In this document: in pieces, positions 25,302 through 34,066 of the stretch | Layout: the number at the start of each line of letters is the position of its first letter | Position numbering within the stretch: position 1 is the first letter of the stretch | From: Bryobacterales bacterium | GTDB taxonomy: Bacteria; Acidobacteriota; Terriglobia; Bryobacterales; UBA6623 | Reading direction: 5' to 3' | Assembly (NCBI GenBank): GCA_022824585.1 | Contig: JAJDZN010000198.1 | Span: forward strand, 1-40,704 | Length of the DNA stretch: 40,704 nucleotides | The notes under the pieces: model-generated | Seen by the model: the letters and a program-made list of their open reading frames with translations, nothing else | Told to the model about the DNA's origin: nothing | Database searches by the model: none | Made by a program: the position numbers and the translations under genes

Positions 25302-26480
25302 ATGAAGTTGTCTTACCACCTGCCTCTGGTCGGCCTGGCGCTCGCCACGGCGCTCTCGGCCGACGTGATGATCCTCGAAGAGATCATCGTCAAGGTAAAT
25401 GACGGGATCATTCTGCGCTCGGAATACGAGCGCACGCTGGAGCAAGACCGGCTCGAGTTGCTCGCCGACGCGTCCCTGACCGATGCCGAGCGCGAGGAGC
25501 AGCTCCGGCAGCGCGAGAAGTCCGTGTTGCGGGACATGATCGACCAGCGCCTGCTGGTCCAAAAGGGCGAGGAACTCGGCATCGAAGTCCAAGCACAGGT
25601 GCTGCGCCAGCGGGACGAGATCATGAGGCGCAATAACATCGAGTCGACCGACGAATTCGAAGCCTGGGTCCTCGAGCGCACCGGGGAGCCGGCTGAAGAC
25701 CTGATGGACCGAATGCGCGAGAACTTCCTGTCCCAGGCGGTGCTTGGCCAAGAGGTGTCCCGGCGGGTAATCGTCACCCGGGACGAGATCGAGGAGTACT
25801 ACGAGGCCCACAAGGACGAATTCGTGCGCTCGGAGGGCGTCCGCCTGAGCCAGATCCTGATTTCGCTCGAGGGCGACGGGGATGCCAAGCGCAAGCAGGC
25901 AGAAGAAGTTCACGAGCGCGTCGAGCGCGGCGAGCCCTTCGCCGAGATGGCGCGGCGCTTCTCTGAGGACGAGGCCACCAAGGAACTGGGTGGGGACATC
26001 GGCATCTACCGGCGCGGGATGCTCCGGGAAGAGATCGAGTCCTCCGTGTTCGGGCAGCGTCAAGGGCACATCACGGACATCCTGGAAGTCCCCAATGGGC
26101 TGCTGATCCTGCGGGTCGATCAGAACTACAGCGAAGGCCTGGCGGAATTGGAAGAAGTGCAGGAGGAGATTCGCGCGACCATCAGCGGCCCGCGCTTCCA
26201 GCCCGAAATCCGCCAGTACCTCAGCGAACTCAGGACCCAGTCCTACATCGAGATCCGTCCCGGCTACGCCGACGAAGGCGCGGTCCAGGGCATGAACACT
26301 GCGTGGAGCGACCCGTCTCGCCTGGCTCCGCTGACAACGACCCGCGAAGAGGTGATCCGCACGCGCCGGCGCAAGCGCCTGCTTTGGATGATCCCGCTGC
26401 CGAAGGGCCCGGTGGACCTGGAAGACTCCGACGACCGCAGCGAGCCCGGGGATGCGACAGACGGGGCCGCCGCGTCGTGA
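25302..26480 (+). CDS. Periplasmic SurA/PrsA-like peptidyl-prolyl isomerase
   Basis: This 392-residue protein has a signal peptide (KLSYHLPLVGLALATALSAD) and a SurA-like N-terminal chaperone segment starting EEIIVKVNDGIILRSEYER. A parvulin rotamase domain follows at about residues 185-285: VRLSQILIS, FAEMARRFSEDEATKELGGDIGI, EIESSVFGQRQGHI and GLLILRVDQ. The C-terminal 75 residues are charged and probably disordered. It should help fold or transport outer-membrane proteins through the periplasm. AGGAAG lies just before the ATG, and the frame upstream to 25119 looks non-coding. The stop overlaps the next gene's GTG by four bases. Confidence 0.88.
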   Translation: MKLSYHLPLVGLALATALSADVMILEEIIVKVNDGIILRSEYERTLEQDRLELLADASLTDAEREEQLRQREKSVLRDMIDQRLLVQKGEELGIEVQAQVLRQRDEIMRRNNIESTDEFEAWVLERTGEPAEDLMDRMRENFLSQAVLGQEVSRRVIVTRDEIEEYYEAHKDEFVRSEGVRLSQILISLEGDGDAKRKQAEEVHERVERGEPFAEMARRFSEDEATKELGGDIGIYRRGMLREEIESSVFGQRQGHITDILEVPNGLLILRVDQNYSEGLAELEEVQEEIRATISGPRFQPEIRQYLSELRTQSYIEIRPGYADEGAVQGMNTAWSDPSRLAPLTTTREEVIRTRRRKRLLWMIPLPKGPVDLEDSDDRSEPGDATDGAAAS

Positions 26481-27718
26481 TCAAAGAGCACTTCGTCGCC
26501 GATCTGAAGACGATCGATCGTACCGCGCGGTTCGAGAGCACGTTCCTGGTCCAAGCCAAGGAGATTCGCTCGAAGAAGAAAAGCGGCGACCCGTACCTTG
26601 TGCTGCGGCTGGCGGATCGCACGGGCGTGATGGATGCCCGCATGTGGGACAACGTCAGCGCGGTCGCCGAAGTCTTCAAGGCCAGCGACTTCGTCGAAAT
26701 CCGGGGCCGGGTCCAAGACTACAACGGCCAAGCGCAGATCGTCATTGGCAAGCTGGCGGTCGTGCCGCGCGCCCAGGTCGATCCCGGCGAATTCCTGCCC
26801 CGCACAAGACGCAACATCGACAAGATGTTCGGGGAAGTCCTGGCGACCATCGACGGCTTCACGGACCCGCACCTGAGGCGGCTCATGAGCGATATCTTCC
26901 GGGACCAGGAGATCGCCCGCCGCTACAAGCAAGCCCCGGCCGCAAGCGGCATGCACCATGCTTGGGTCGGTGGCCTGCTGGAGCATGTCCTGAGCTGTCT
27001 CCAGCTCAGCCAGCTCTTGGCGTCCCACTATTCCGAACTCGACAGCGACCTGCTCGCCTCGGGAGTGCTGCTGCACGATTTCGGCAAGATCTTCGAATTG
27101 AGCGCGGACCACGCGATCGAATACACGGATGAGGGCCGTCTCTTGGGCCATATCGCCATGGGCAGCGCCTGGCTGGAGCGCCGCTGCGATGAAATCGAGG
27201 GCTTCCCGCCGCGCCTGAAGACGCTGCTGCTGCACTTGGTGCTCAGCCATCACGGCAAGTTGGAATTCGGATCGCCCAAGCAGCCGCTATTCCCCGAAGC
27301 GCTCGCGCTGCACTATATCGACGACCTCGATTCGCGCCTCGAAATGATGCGTGCAGCCACGGGTGAGATCACTGGCGGGCAGGCATGGAGCCCCTTCCAT
27401 CGCGGCTTGGGATCCGTTGTGCTCGACAAGGGAGCGTTCCTGCGAAGGGGCTCAGAAGCCGACACTGCGCAGGAGTCGGGAGAGCAAGTGGGGGCCGACA
27501 CGCGTCCCGCACCACAGCAAAGCCCTGCAACGCCCCAGCGTGAGAGGCCGGCGGCCCCGGCCGGCACGCACGACCAGCCCTTGGTCCCGCCCGCGTTGCA
27601 TCCTGAGCCTTCATCTGGCGCTGGACTCGGGCAAGCCGAACACGACGAGACGCCAGCCAAGCCGCCGCCGCCGGACCTGTTTTCTGTGTCTGGACCGGCT
27701 GGCGAGAATCGGGAGTGA
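26477..27718 (+). CDS. OB-fold / HD-domain 3'-5' exonuclease (YhaM-like)
   Basis: The protein has 413 residues. An N-terminal OB-fold occupies about residues 12-95 (YLVLRLADRTGVMDARMWDN, VEIRGRVQDYNGQAQIVIG). An HD domain follows, with SGMHHAWVGGLLEHV and the metal-binding His200-Asp201 in LLHDFGK, then LSHHGKLEFGSPK and HYIDDLDSRLEMM. This is the layout of Bacillus YhaM, a 3'-5' exoribonuclease. A Pro-rich tail (about residues 330-413) is unusual and probably disordered. Translation starts at a GTG that overlaps the isomerase stop (GTGA), so the two are translationally coupled. Confidence 0.88.
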   Translation: MIKEHFVADLKTIDRTARFESTFLVQAKEIRSKKKSGDPYLVLRLADRTGVMDARMWDNVSAVAEVFKASDFVEIRGRVQDYNGQAQIVIGKLAVVPRAQVDPGEFLPRTRRNIDKMFGEVLATIDGFTDPHLRRLMSDIFRDQEIARRYKQAPAASGMHHAWVGGLLEHVLSCLQLSQLLASHYSELDSDLLASGVLLHDFGKIFELSADHAIEYTDEGRLLGHIAMGSAWLERRCDEIEGFPPRLKTLLLHLVLSHHGKLEFGSPKQPLFPEALALHYIDDLDSRLEMMRAATGEITGGQAWSPFHRGLGSVVLDKGAFLRRGSEADTAQESGEQVGADTRPAPQQSPATPQRERPAAPAGTHDQPLVPPALHPEPSSGAGLGQAEHDETPAKPPPPDLFSVSGPAGENRE

Positions 27719-27789
27719 TCCCAGCGGCGCGAAAGCGCGCGGGCGCAGCATCGTCACGCGGGCCGAACAGGCAAATGGAAGGCGGCACC

Positions 27790-28572
27790 ATGCCCGATGC
27801 GCTGCAAGGCAAGGTCATTCTGGTCACAGGCTCGACCCAGGGCCTGGGCGCGGAGATCGCCCGCCTCTCGGTAGAGCGAGGGGCTGCAGGCCTCGTGCTG
27901 ACCGGCCGCTCGGCAGAGCGCGGCGAGGCACTGGCGGCTGCCTTGGGATCCGCGCAATGCCGAGTGATCTTCGTGCAAGCCGAACTCGCCAGCGCCGCCG
28001 CCTGCCGGGAAATCATCAGGCGGGCCGACACCGCGTTCGGCCGTTTGGACGGCTTGGTCAACGCCGCTGCCTGCACTGAGCGCGGCACCCTCGAGGACAC
28101 GTCGGCCGAGCACTGGGACAAGATCATGGCGATCAACCTGCGTGCGCCGTTCCTGCTGATCCAAGGTGCCGTGCGCATCATGCAGCGCGAGGGCAATGGC
28201 GGGAGCATCGTCAACATCCAGAGCATGTCGGCCCACGGCGGCACGCCCAATCTGACTGCCTACAGCGTGTCGAAGGGCGGCCTCGGCATCCTGACGCGGA
28301 ACGCGGCGCACTCTCAGAGACCGCACAAGATTCGGGTGAACGCCCTCAACATCGGCTGGATGGCCACCCCTGCCGAGCATGCCGTGCAGCGCCTCGAAGG
28401 CCAGCCCGAGGATTGGCTGCGAGTGGCGGACAAGGGGGCGCCGTTCGGCAGGATACTGCGCCCCCGGGACGTGGCTGGCATGGCCGCGTACCTGCTCAGC
28501 GAGGAAGCCCGCATGATGACGGGAGCCTTGGTCGACTTCGACCAGCACGTGATGGGCATCTACGATCCCTAG
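27790..28572 (+). CDS. Short-chain dehydrogenase/reductase
   Basis: This 260-residue classical SDR has the NAD(P)-binding motif TGSTQGLG near the N-terminus, VNAAA in place of the usual NNAG, a serine in NIQSMSAHGG, and catalytic Tyr158 and Lys162 (YSVSK). The C-terminal segment MMTGALVDFDQHVMG resembles the usual MTGxxxxVDGG end but with a different last part. It probably oxidises or reduces an alcohol or carbonyl in the cytoplasm; the substrate is unknown. The start at 27790 gives a normal SDR N-terminus; ATG 27775 is an alternative. It begins 71 bp after the exonuclease stop. Confidence 0.88.
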   Translation: MPDALQGKVILVTGSTQGLGAEIARLSVERGAAGLVLTGRSAERGEALAAALGSAQCRVIFVQAELASAAACREIIRRADTAFGRLDGLVNAAACTERGTLEDTSAEHWDKIMAINLRAPFLLIQGAVRIMQREGNGGSIVNIQSMSAHGGTPNLTAYSVSKGGLGILTRNAAHSQRPHKIRVNALNIGWMATPAEHAVQRLEGQPEDWLRVADKGAPFGRILRPRDVAGMAAYLLSEEARMMTGALVDFDQHVMGIYDP

Positions 28573-28617
28573 GCTCCGGCGTGCTGCGCCAGGGAGGCAG
28601 CTAGATCTGACGGGAAG

Positions 28618-28626
28618 TGCTATGCT
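28618..28626 (+). promoter_or_regulatory. Extended -10 promoter of the tRNA gene
   Basis: TGC followed by TATGCT matches the extended -10 pattern TGn-TAtgcT. It lies about 60 bp before the tRNA and 45 bp after the dehydrogenase stop. I see no clear -35 box, which extended -10 promoters often lack. Confidence 0.4.
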
Positions 28627-28685
28627 TGGGACTGGCAAAGGGTATCCCCTATCACCGAGGCATGCCCGCAACATGGCCCGGTTTT

Positions 28686-28761
28686 GGGCGCGTAGCTCAA
28701 TTGGTAGAGCAAGTGACTCTTAATCACTAGGTTCGGGGTTCGAGTCCCTGCGCGCTCACCA
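28686..28761 (+). tRNA. tRNA-Lys (anticodon CTT), CCA encoded
   Basis: The acceptor arm GGGCGCG pairs with CGCGCTC (one G-U pair). The D-arm GCTCAATTGGTAGAGC is standard. The anticodon stem AGTGA/TCACT encloses the loop CTCTTAA with anticodon CTT (28719-28721), reading AAG. The T-arm contains GGTTCGAGTCC. Discriminator A is followed by a genomically encoded CCA (28759-28761). No attachment-site repeat or integrase is adjacent. The gap 28762-28991 holds no supported gene. Confidence 0.96.
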
Positions 28762-28991
28762 CTCCAGGATCGGGCAATGCGCGACCCGCTTGCGCTTCCA
28801 CAAGGCGGCCTGGCGCCCATCTAGCGCGTTGAAGCCACGACGCCATCGCAGTGTCGCCGGGCCGGCACGCGAGCGGCCTAGCGACGCTCGCCCGATCGAG
28901 CGGGAATCCGTCCCGTTCATCAAGGATTAGGGACCGCCTGTGGCAAAATCCTATGGTTCCTCAACAGGCGCGCCTAAGCTGATTAGTTCAA

Positions 28992-31436
28992 ATGTCATCC
29001 CTGTGCCTCCGCCTTCTAGCCGCTTCGGCTCTAGCCATTCTTGCAATCCCCGGGTCGGCACAGTCGACGGGCACCGTAACCGGAACCGTTTCGATGAAGG
29101 AGACGGGCAGCCCGATGCACGGCGCGAACGTGCTCATCGTCGAGCTGGGCCGCAGCATTCTCTCCGACGGCGACGGCGGATTCGAATTCGACCGCGTTCC
29201 GCCTGGGACATACCATGTCGTTGCTCATCTGGACCATATATTCACGGAAGCCGCAAAGACCGTAGAGGTAGAGTCCGGCCGCGCGGCATCGGTCGATTTC
29301 CTGCTAGCACTGGCCACCGATCGGTACGAAATCACAGTCACCGCGTCGGAGCTGCACGAGACGACTTTCGAGTCCTTCCAGGATGTCGAGTCCCTGGATG
29401 CCTATGACCTGGCCGAGGGAACGTCCATATCGCTGGGAGAGGCGCTGGACCACCGGGTCGGGACCGGAATCGCAAAGCGCAGCTTCGGCCCTGGCAGTTC
29501 GCGGCCGATCATACGGGGATTCGACGGCGACCGCGTCCTGATCATGGAGGACGGCATCAACACCGGAGCTCTGTCGTCACAGTCCGGCGACCACGGGGAA
29601 GTCGTGAACGTCGGGCAGCTGGCAAGACTTGAGATCGTCAAGGGGCCCGCGACGCTGTTGTACAGCGGCAACGCGATGGGAGGCACGGTCAATGCGATCA
29701 GCCGCCACCACGAGCATCATCCCCACCCGCACCAAGGATTTCGCGGATTCCTGTCGGGTTCGGGCGGAACCGCAAACGCGCTAGCGGGAGGAAACGCGGG
29801 CTTCGAGGCTGGGGTCGGAAGGGTAATGCTCTGGGGCCACGGCGGAGGGGTTCGCACGGGAGACTACACGGCCCCGCAGGAAGGCCAGGTCTTCAATTCC
29901 CGCACGCAGATGATGAACGGAGGCGGGGGGCTGGGCTGGTACGGAAACACGATGTACTTGACCGCAGAAGGGAGAGTCGACAGCGGCGATTTCGGAGTTC
30001 CCTTTGCCCACGAGTTCCATGCGCACGGCCATGAGGACGAGCACGACGACCACGACGAAGACGACGAAGACCACAAGGAGGGCGAAGACGAAGACGAGGA
30101 CGAAGATCACGACGAAGAGGAGGAAGATCACGAGGAGGAGGAACTCACGCGAGTCTCCCTCCAAAGCCGCCGGACAAGCTACCGGGTGAACTGGGGCCTG
30201 CGGAATCTCGCGGGACCCGTGGAGAGCTTCAACCTGAAGCTGGCCTTCACCGAATGGCAACATGACGAGATCGAACACTTCGAAGATGGCGAGTCGATCA
30301 TCGGGACTAGGTTCCGCAACGATCGAATCACGTATCGCGGTGTGTTCGAACAAACCAAGACAGGGGTTCTCTCGGGCCGGTTCGGCGTGTGGGGCGTTGA
30401 CCGCGCCTACGAGGCCACGGGCGAGGAGGCGCTCTCCCCGCCAGTCGACCAGAACGGGCTCGCATTCTTCGCATTGGAAGAACTCGAGTTCGAACGGTTC
30501 AAGATTCAGTTCGGTGGACGCATCGAGACGCAACGCTATAACCCTGCCTACGCGGAACGCGAAGAGCATCACGAAGAAGAGGAAGAAGACCACCACGAAG
30601 AGGGCGAGGACGAGGACGAGGAGGGAGAGGAACATCATGAAGACGAGGAGCATGGCCCTCCCGATGCCGTTGATCGAGCCTTCACCGGAGGCTCGGCCGC
30701 GATCGGCATCCACGCCGATACGTGGCGGGGAGGGGCATTCGTAGCCAACTTCGCCAGGAGCTTCCGCGCACCGTCGCTCGAAGAGCTGTACAACTTCGGA
30801 CCACACGCTGGAAACAGGGCGTTCGAGGTCGGCGATCCCTCCCTGGAAGCCGAGACCGGAAACGGAATCGACATCTCGTTGCGACATCAAGAGGGCCGTG
30901 TTCGCGGCGAGTTCAACTTGTTCTACTACGATTTCAGCAACTTCATCTTCCCGTTTAGCACCGGCGAGCTGGTTGACGAGTTCCTAGAGATCGAGTTCAC
31001 GCAGCGCAACGCGCGATTTACTGGCGCTGAAGCGAGCCTCGGGATCGCTCTCCACGATGTTCTCCGCCTGAACCTGGGGATGGACTATGTCGACGCGAAG
31101 GACACCGAAACCAACACGTACCTGCCTCGGATCCCGCCCTTGCGCGGGCGCATAGGCTTCGACCTTCGCACGGGCGGGCTCCGCCTGTCGCCGGAATTCG
31201 TGATGGCAAGCGAGCAAAGCCGGACCTTCACGGGCGAAACCACGACACCCGGGTATACGGTCGTGAACCTGAAGGCCGCCTACACCGTCGCCCGCCAGCA
31301 CTTGGCACACCAGTTTGCGGCCGAAGTGTTCAATGTCGGGGACCAGCTCTACCGGAACCATTCGTCCTTCATCAAGGACCTGGCCCCTGAGATCGGTCGA
31401 GGCGTCCGGTTCACGTATACGGTGCGATTCTTCTAA
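28992..31436 (+). CDS. TonB-dependent outer-membrane receptor with two His/Asp/Glu-rich loops (probable metal receptor)
   Basis: The protein has 814 residues. A signal peptide (ALAILAIPGSAQS) is followed by an N-terminal carboxypeptidase-regulatory-like beta domain (about 27-115). The plug domain follows, with IIRGFDGDRVLIMEDGI and VEIVKGPATLLYSGNAMGG-type sequence, then the barrel, ending in an aromatic residue (YTVRFF), which is the outer-membrane assembly signal. HHEHHPHPH lies near residue 235-245. Two long insertions, about 340-385 and 526-558, consist almost only of His, Asp and Glu, for example HAHGHEDEHDDHDED and EEHHEEEEEDHHEE. Such loops occur in the zinc receptor ZnuD. Uptake of Zn2+ or another hard or borderline metal is the likely role; the metal is not known. 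The start has no clear Shine-Dalgarno. Confidence 0.9.
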   Translation: MSSLCLRLLAASALAILAIPGSAQSTGTVTGTVSMKETGSPMHGANVLIVELGRSILSDGDGGFEFDRVPPGTYHVVAHLDHIFTEAAKTVEVESGRAASVDFLLALATDRYEITVTASELHETTFESFQDVESLDAYDLAEGTSISLGEALDHRVGTGIAKRSFGPGSSRPIIRGFDGDRVLIMEDGINTGALSSQSGDHGEVVNVGQLARLEIVKGPATLLYSGNAMGGTVNAISRHHEHHPHPHQGFRGFLSGSGGTANALAGGNAGFEAGVGRVMLWGHGGGVRTGDYTAPQEGQVFNSRTQMMNGGGGLGWYGNTMYLTAEGRVDSGDFGVPFAHEFHAHGHEDEHDDHDEDDEDHKEGEDEDEDEDHDEEEEDHEEEELTRVSLQSRRTSYRVNWGLRNLAGPVESFNLKLAFTEWQHDEIEHFEDGESIIGTRFRNDRITYRGVFEQTKTGVLSGRFGVWGVDRAYEATGEEALSPPVDQNGLAFFALEELEFERFKIQFGGRIETQRYNPAYAEREEHHEEEEEDHHEEGEDEDEEGEEHHEDEEHGPPDAVDRAFTGGSAAIGIHADTWRGGAFVANFARSFRAPSLEELYNFGPHAGNRAFEVGDPSLEAETGNGIDISLRHQEGRVRGEFNLFYYDFSNFIFPFSTGELVDEFLEIEFTQRNARFTGAEASLGIALHDVLRLNLGMDYVDAKDTETNTYLPRIPPLRGRIGFDLRTGGLRLSPEFVMASEQSRTFTGETTTPGYTVVNLKAAYTVARQHLAHQFAAEVFNVGDQLYRNHSSFIKDLAPEIGRGVRFTYTVRFF

Positions 31437-31461
31437 TCCGCCAGCCCCGAGGCCCTCAAAG

Positions 31462-31479
31462 GCCGACGGTGTGGTCGGC
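31462..31479 (+). terminator. Hairpin after the TonB receptor gene
   Basis: GCCGAC (31462-31467) pairs with GTCGGC (31474-31479) around a six-base loop, 26 bp after the stop. No T-run follows, so termination is uncertain. The rest of 31480-31736 holds no supported gene on either strand. Confidence 0.3.
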
Positions 31480-31736
31480 ATGCTCCGCTTGAGGCGCGGG
31501 CCCCAAGCTGGCGCGAGTGCGCTGCTCGACGCACAGGCCGCGCTCGCCGCTGCGCGGCCCCTCTTGCCAGGGCGCGCTAGCAAGCGCAACGTGACTATTC
31601 GATGTAGTGCCTAGGGGTTTCCTTCGAGCGGCCCGAATTCTGCCGTCCCTGAGATGCTCGGCAGTCGATCCGCCGGTTGCCAGCCCGCTGCCTTCTGCGG
31701 ACCTCCGCGTGCCGGTCACGGTGGAGAGCGTGCCAG

Positions 31737-31765
31737 TTGCGGCCCCATGCCGAGGCGTGTATCCT
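31737..31765 (+). promoter_or_regulatory. Candidate promoter of the formaldehyde dehydrogenase gene
   Basis: TTGCGG (31737-31742) and TATCCT (31760-31765) lie 17 bp apart, ideal sigma-70 spacing. The leader to the ATG at 31839 would be about 65 bases. Both boxes depart from consensus, so confidence is modest. Confidence 0.35.
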
Positions 31766-31838
31766 ATTGGGCGCATTTGAGCCCCAGCCGCCGCGCCCTG
31801 TCCAGCGCTGGCGTCAGAGCGGGCATAGGAGGAATCAC

Positions 31839-33029
31839 ATGGCAACAAATCGAGGCGTTGCATATATTCGCCCCGGAGTCGTCGAAATTCAATCGATAGA
31901 CTTTCCCAAACTAGCGCTCGGGGATCGCAAGTGCGATCACGGCGTGATCCTACGGATCGTCTCTACCAACATCTGTGGCAGCGACCAACACATGGTCCGC
32001 GGTCGGACCACTGCACCGGAGGGGCTCGTCCTAGGTCACGAGATCACCGGCGAGGTGATCGAGGCCGGCCGCGATGTAGAGTTCGTCTCCGTTGGCGACA
32101 TCGTCTCGGTACCCTTCAACATTGCATGCGGACGCTGCCGCAATTGCAAAGGCGGGCTGACCGGCATCTGCCTCAACGTCAACCCGGCCAGGCCCGGCGC
32201 CGCCTACGGCTACGTGGATATGGGCGGCTGGGTAGGCGGCCAAGCCGAGTATGTCATGGTCCCCTACGCCGACTTCAACCTGCTCAAGTTTCCCGACCGG
32301 GACCAAGCCATGGAGAAGATCGGCGACTTGACGCTACTGTCCGATATCTTCCCGACCGGCTACCACGGAGCGGTGACGGCGGGAGTGGGACCGGGTTCGA
32401 TCGTCTACGTCGCGGGCGCGGGACCGGTCGGCCTGGCGAGTGCGCACGGCTGCCAGCTCCTAGGAGCGGCCTGTGTGATCGTCGGCGACATGATTCCCGA
32501 GCGGCTTGCCCAAGCAGCAAGCTTCGGCTGCGAGACCGTGGATCTGACCAAGGACGCCTCGCTAGCGGAGCAGATCGAGCAGATCGTGGGCGAGCCCGAA
32601 GTCGATTGCGGCGTGGACTGCGTGGGATTCGAGGCCCGCGGCCACGGCCGCGACGCGATTGTCGAGCGGCCTGCCACCGTGCTCAACGCGCTGATGGAGG
32701 TCACCCGGGCGGGCGGCGGCATCGGCATTCCCGGCCTCTACGTAACCGGAGATCCGGGCGGCGTCGACGACAACGCAAAGATCGGAAACCTGGGCATTCG
32801 CATCGGCCTGGGGTGGGCAAAGTCCCACCACTTCATGACCGGCCAGTGCCCGGTGATGAAGTACCACCGGCAGCTCATGCAGGCGATTCTGTACGGCAAA
32901 GCGTCCCCGGCCGAGGCGTGCAACGTCACCTACATCTCGCTGGACGAGGCTCCGCAAGGCTACGAGGACTTCGACAAGGGCGCGGCGCGGAAGTTCGTGA
33001 TCGATCCGCACGCTCTAATCGCGGCCTGA
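31839..33029 (+). CDS. fdhA: Glutathione-independent formaldehyde dehydrogenase
   Basis: This zinc-dependent, NAD-using member of the medium-chain dehydrogenase family oxidises formaldehyde without added thiol. The 396-residue protein closely resembles the Pseudomonas putida enzyme as I recall it, for example VSTNICGSDQHMVRGRTTA, LGHEITGEVIE and GYVDMGGWVGGQAEYV. Catalytic zinc ligands Cys46, His67 and Asp169 fall at the same numbers as in P. putida. The four structural-zinc cysteines are in ACGRCRNCKGGLTGIC. The NAD site is VYVAGAGPVGLAS. The ATG at 31839 has a perfect AGGAGG six bases upstream. It could detoxify formaldehyde made by the N-methyl amino acid oxidase at 6105-7250 or by quinoproteins. 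Confidence 0.94.
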   Translation: MATNRGVAYIRPGVVEIQSIDFPKLALGDRKCDHGVILRIVSTNICGSDQHMVRGRTTAPEGLVLGHEITGEVIEAGRDVEFVSVGDIVSVPFNIACGRCRNCKGGLTGICLNVNPARPGAAYGYVDMGGWVGGQAEYVMVPYADFNLLKFPDRDQAMEKIGDLTLLSDIFPTGYHGAVTAGVGPGSIVYVAGAGPVGLASAHGCQLLGAACVIVGDMIPERLAQAASFGCETVDLTKDASLAEQIEQIVGEPEVDCGVDCVGFEARGHGRDAIVERPATVLNALMEVTRAGGGIGIPGLYVTGDPGGVDDNAKIGNLGIRIGLGWAKSHHFMTGQCPVMKYHRQLMQAILYGKASPAEACNVTYISLDEAPQGYEDFDKGAARKFVIDPHALIAA

Positions 33030-33076
33030 CCGCAAACAGATTCCCGCCGGGTCCCCGATCGGTGTAGCATGGGGGC

Positions 33077-34018
33077 ATGCAAGAGAAAACCTCGCGGCGT
33101 CGGCTGCTCGCCGCAGCTGGGACTGGCGCACTGGGTGCGGCATGTGCCCGGCCATCTTCGGAGGCTGAACCAATGTCAGCCGATCCCGCCAGCGGGATCC
33201 GGCTGGGAGTTTCCACGTATTCGTACTGGCACTTCCTCGAGGAGAAGTACCCCATCGAGAACGTGATCGACCACGCGGCCGCGCTGGGTTTCGACGGCGT
33301 CGAGATCTTGCACCGCCAGATGGCGAACGAGACGGCCGAGTACATGAACGCGCTCAAGCGCCGCGCCTGGGACGAAGGCTTGGACCTGATCATGCTCTCG
33401 ATCCACCAGGATTTCGTCGATCCCAACGCGGACAAGCGGCAGGAGGCCATCTCCCACACCAAGCACTGCATCGATCTTGCCCATCAGTTGGGTATCCCGG
33501 CAATACGGCTCAACACCGGACGCTGGGGCACGATCAAGTCTTTCGACGATCTGATGGCAGCCGATGGGAACGAACCGGCCCTTGAGGGGCACACCGACGA
33601 GGACGCCATCGGCTGGTGCGTGGACTCGATACGCGAATGCCTGCCGCACGCCGCGCAGGCCGGAGTCGTGATGGCCCTGGAGAACCACTGGGGGCTGTCC
33701 ACGAAGGTCGACGTCCTCCTGCGCATCCACCAAGAGGTTGGCGATCCCTGGCTCGGCATCAACATGGATACGGGCAACTATGTCGGGGACCCGTACCCCC
33801 AAATGGAACAGCTCGCCCCGCATGCCAACATCGTGCAGGCCAAGACCTATCCGGGCGGCGGCGTCTGGTATACGCTCGACCTCGACTACCCGCGCATCGC
33901 CCAGATCCTGCGCGACGCCGGCTTCAAGGGCTATGTGTCACTCGAAATGGAAGGCAACGCCCCGGCCGAGCAGGCGGTCGCGGAGAGCTTCGAAGTCCTG
34001 CGCGGAGCATTCGCCTAG
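33077..34018 (+). CDS. TIM-barrel sugar phosphate isomerase/epimerase-like lipoprotein
   Basis: This 313-residue protein has a Tat-type leader with a lipobox ([18 protein letters not shown]), suggesting a folded, lipid-anchored periplasmic protein. The AP-endonuclease-2-like TIM barrel follows: [56 protein letters not shown] and GYVSLEMEG. The metal-binding Glu, Asp, His and Glu positions of this family seem present (in ALENH, NMDTGN, VQAKTY and SLEMEG). The family includes xylose isomerase-like and inosose dehydratase-like proteins, and in Acidobacteriota secreted members are common. Substrate unknown. It follows the formaldehyde dehydrogenase by 47 bp. Confidence 0.88.
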   Translation: MQEKTSRRRLLAAAGTGALGAACARPSSEAEPMSADPASGIRLGVSTYSYWHFLEEKYPIENVIDHAAALGFDGVEILHRQMANETAEYMNALKRRAWDEGLDLIMLSIHQDFVDPNADKRQEAISHTKHCIDLAHQLGIPAIRLNTGRWGTIKSFDDLMAADGNEPALEGHTDEDAIGWCVDSIRECLPHAAQAGVVMALENHWGLSTKVDVLLRIHQEVGDPWLGINMDTGNYVGDPYPQMEQLAPHANIVQAKTYPGGGVWYTLDLDYPRIAQILRDAGFKGYVSLEMEGNAPAEQAVAESFEVLRGAFA

Positions 34019-34042
34019 AGAGCGGCCATCGCTCGGTCGCTT

Positions 34043-34066
34043 CTCGGTGAAGGATCGGCCACCGAG
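34043..34066 (+). terminator. Hairpin after the TIM-barrel gene
   Basis: CTCGGTG (34043-34049) and CACCGAG (34060-34066) form a perfect 7-bp stem with a 10-base loop, 24 bp after the stop codon. No T-run follows. No gene is supported between here and 34299. Confidence 0.35.

Noticed and set aside
28686..28761. tRNA-Lys gene as an integration site
   Set aside because: I see no repeat of the tRNA 3' end downstream and no integrase nearby; the integrase remnant is over 10 kb away.
28935..28970. Inverted repeat CGCCTGT / ACAGGCG upstream of the TonB receptor as a metal-regulator site
   Set aside because: The 22-base spacer is too long for a Zur/Fur-type dimer site and the arms do not resemble those consensus sequences.
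30004..30150. Near-repetitive gacgaagacgac-type DNA that could look like a tandem repeat or CRISPR-like array
   Set aside because: It is in frame within the TonB receptor gene and encodes acidic/His residues; there are no regular repeat-spacer units.
29781..30890. A 369-codon minus-strand frame with Val/Leu/Phe-rich stretches that look like membrane helices
   Set aside because: The hydrophobic runs are the reverse reading of the Asp/Glu/His-rich receptor loops (gac/gag codons read as gtc/ctc), so they are an artefact.
31456..31863. 135-codon minus-strand frame in the gap before the formaldehyde dehydrogenase
   Set aside because: It has no start signal, domain or sensible composition, and it overlaps the promoter and start of a well-supported gene.
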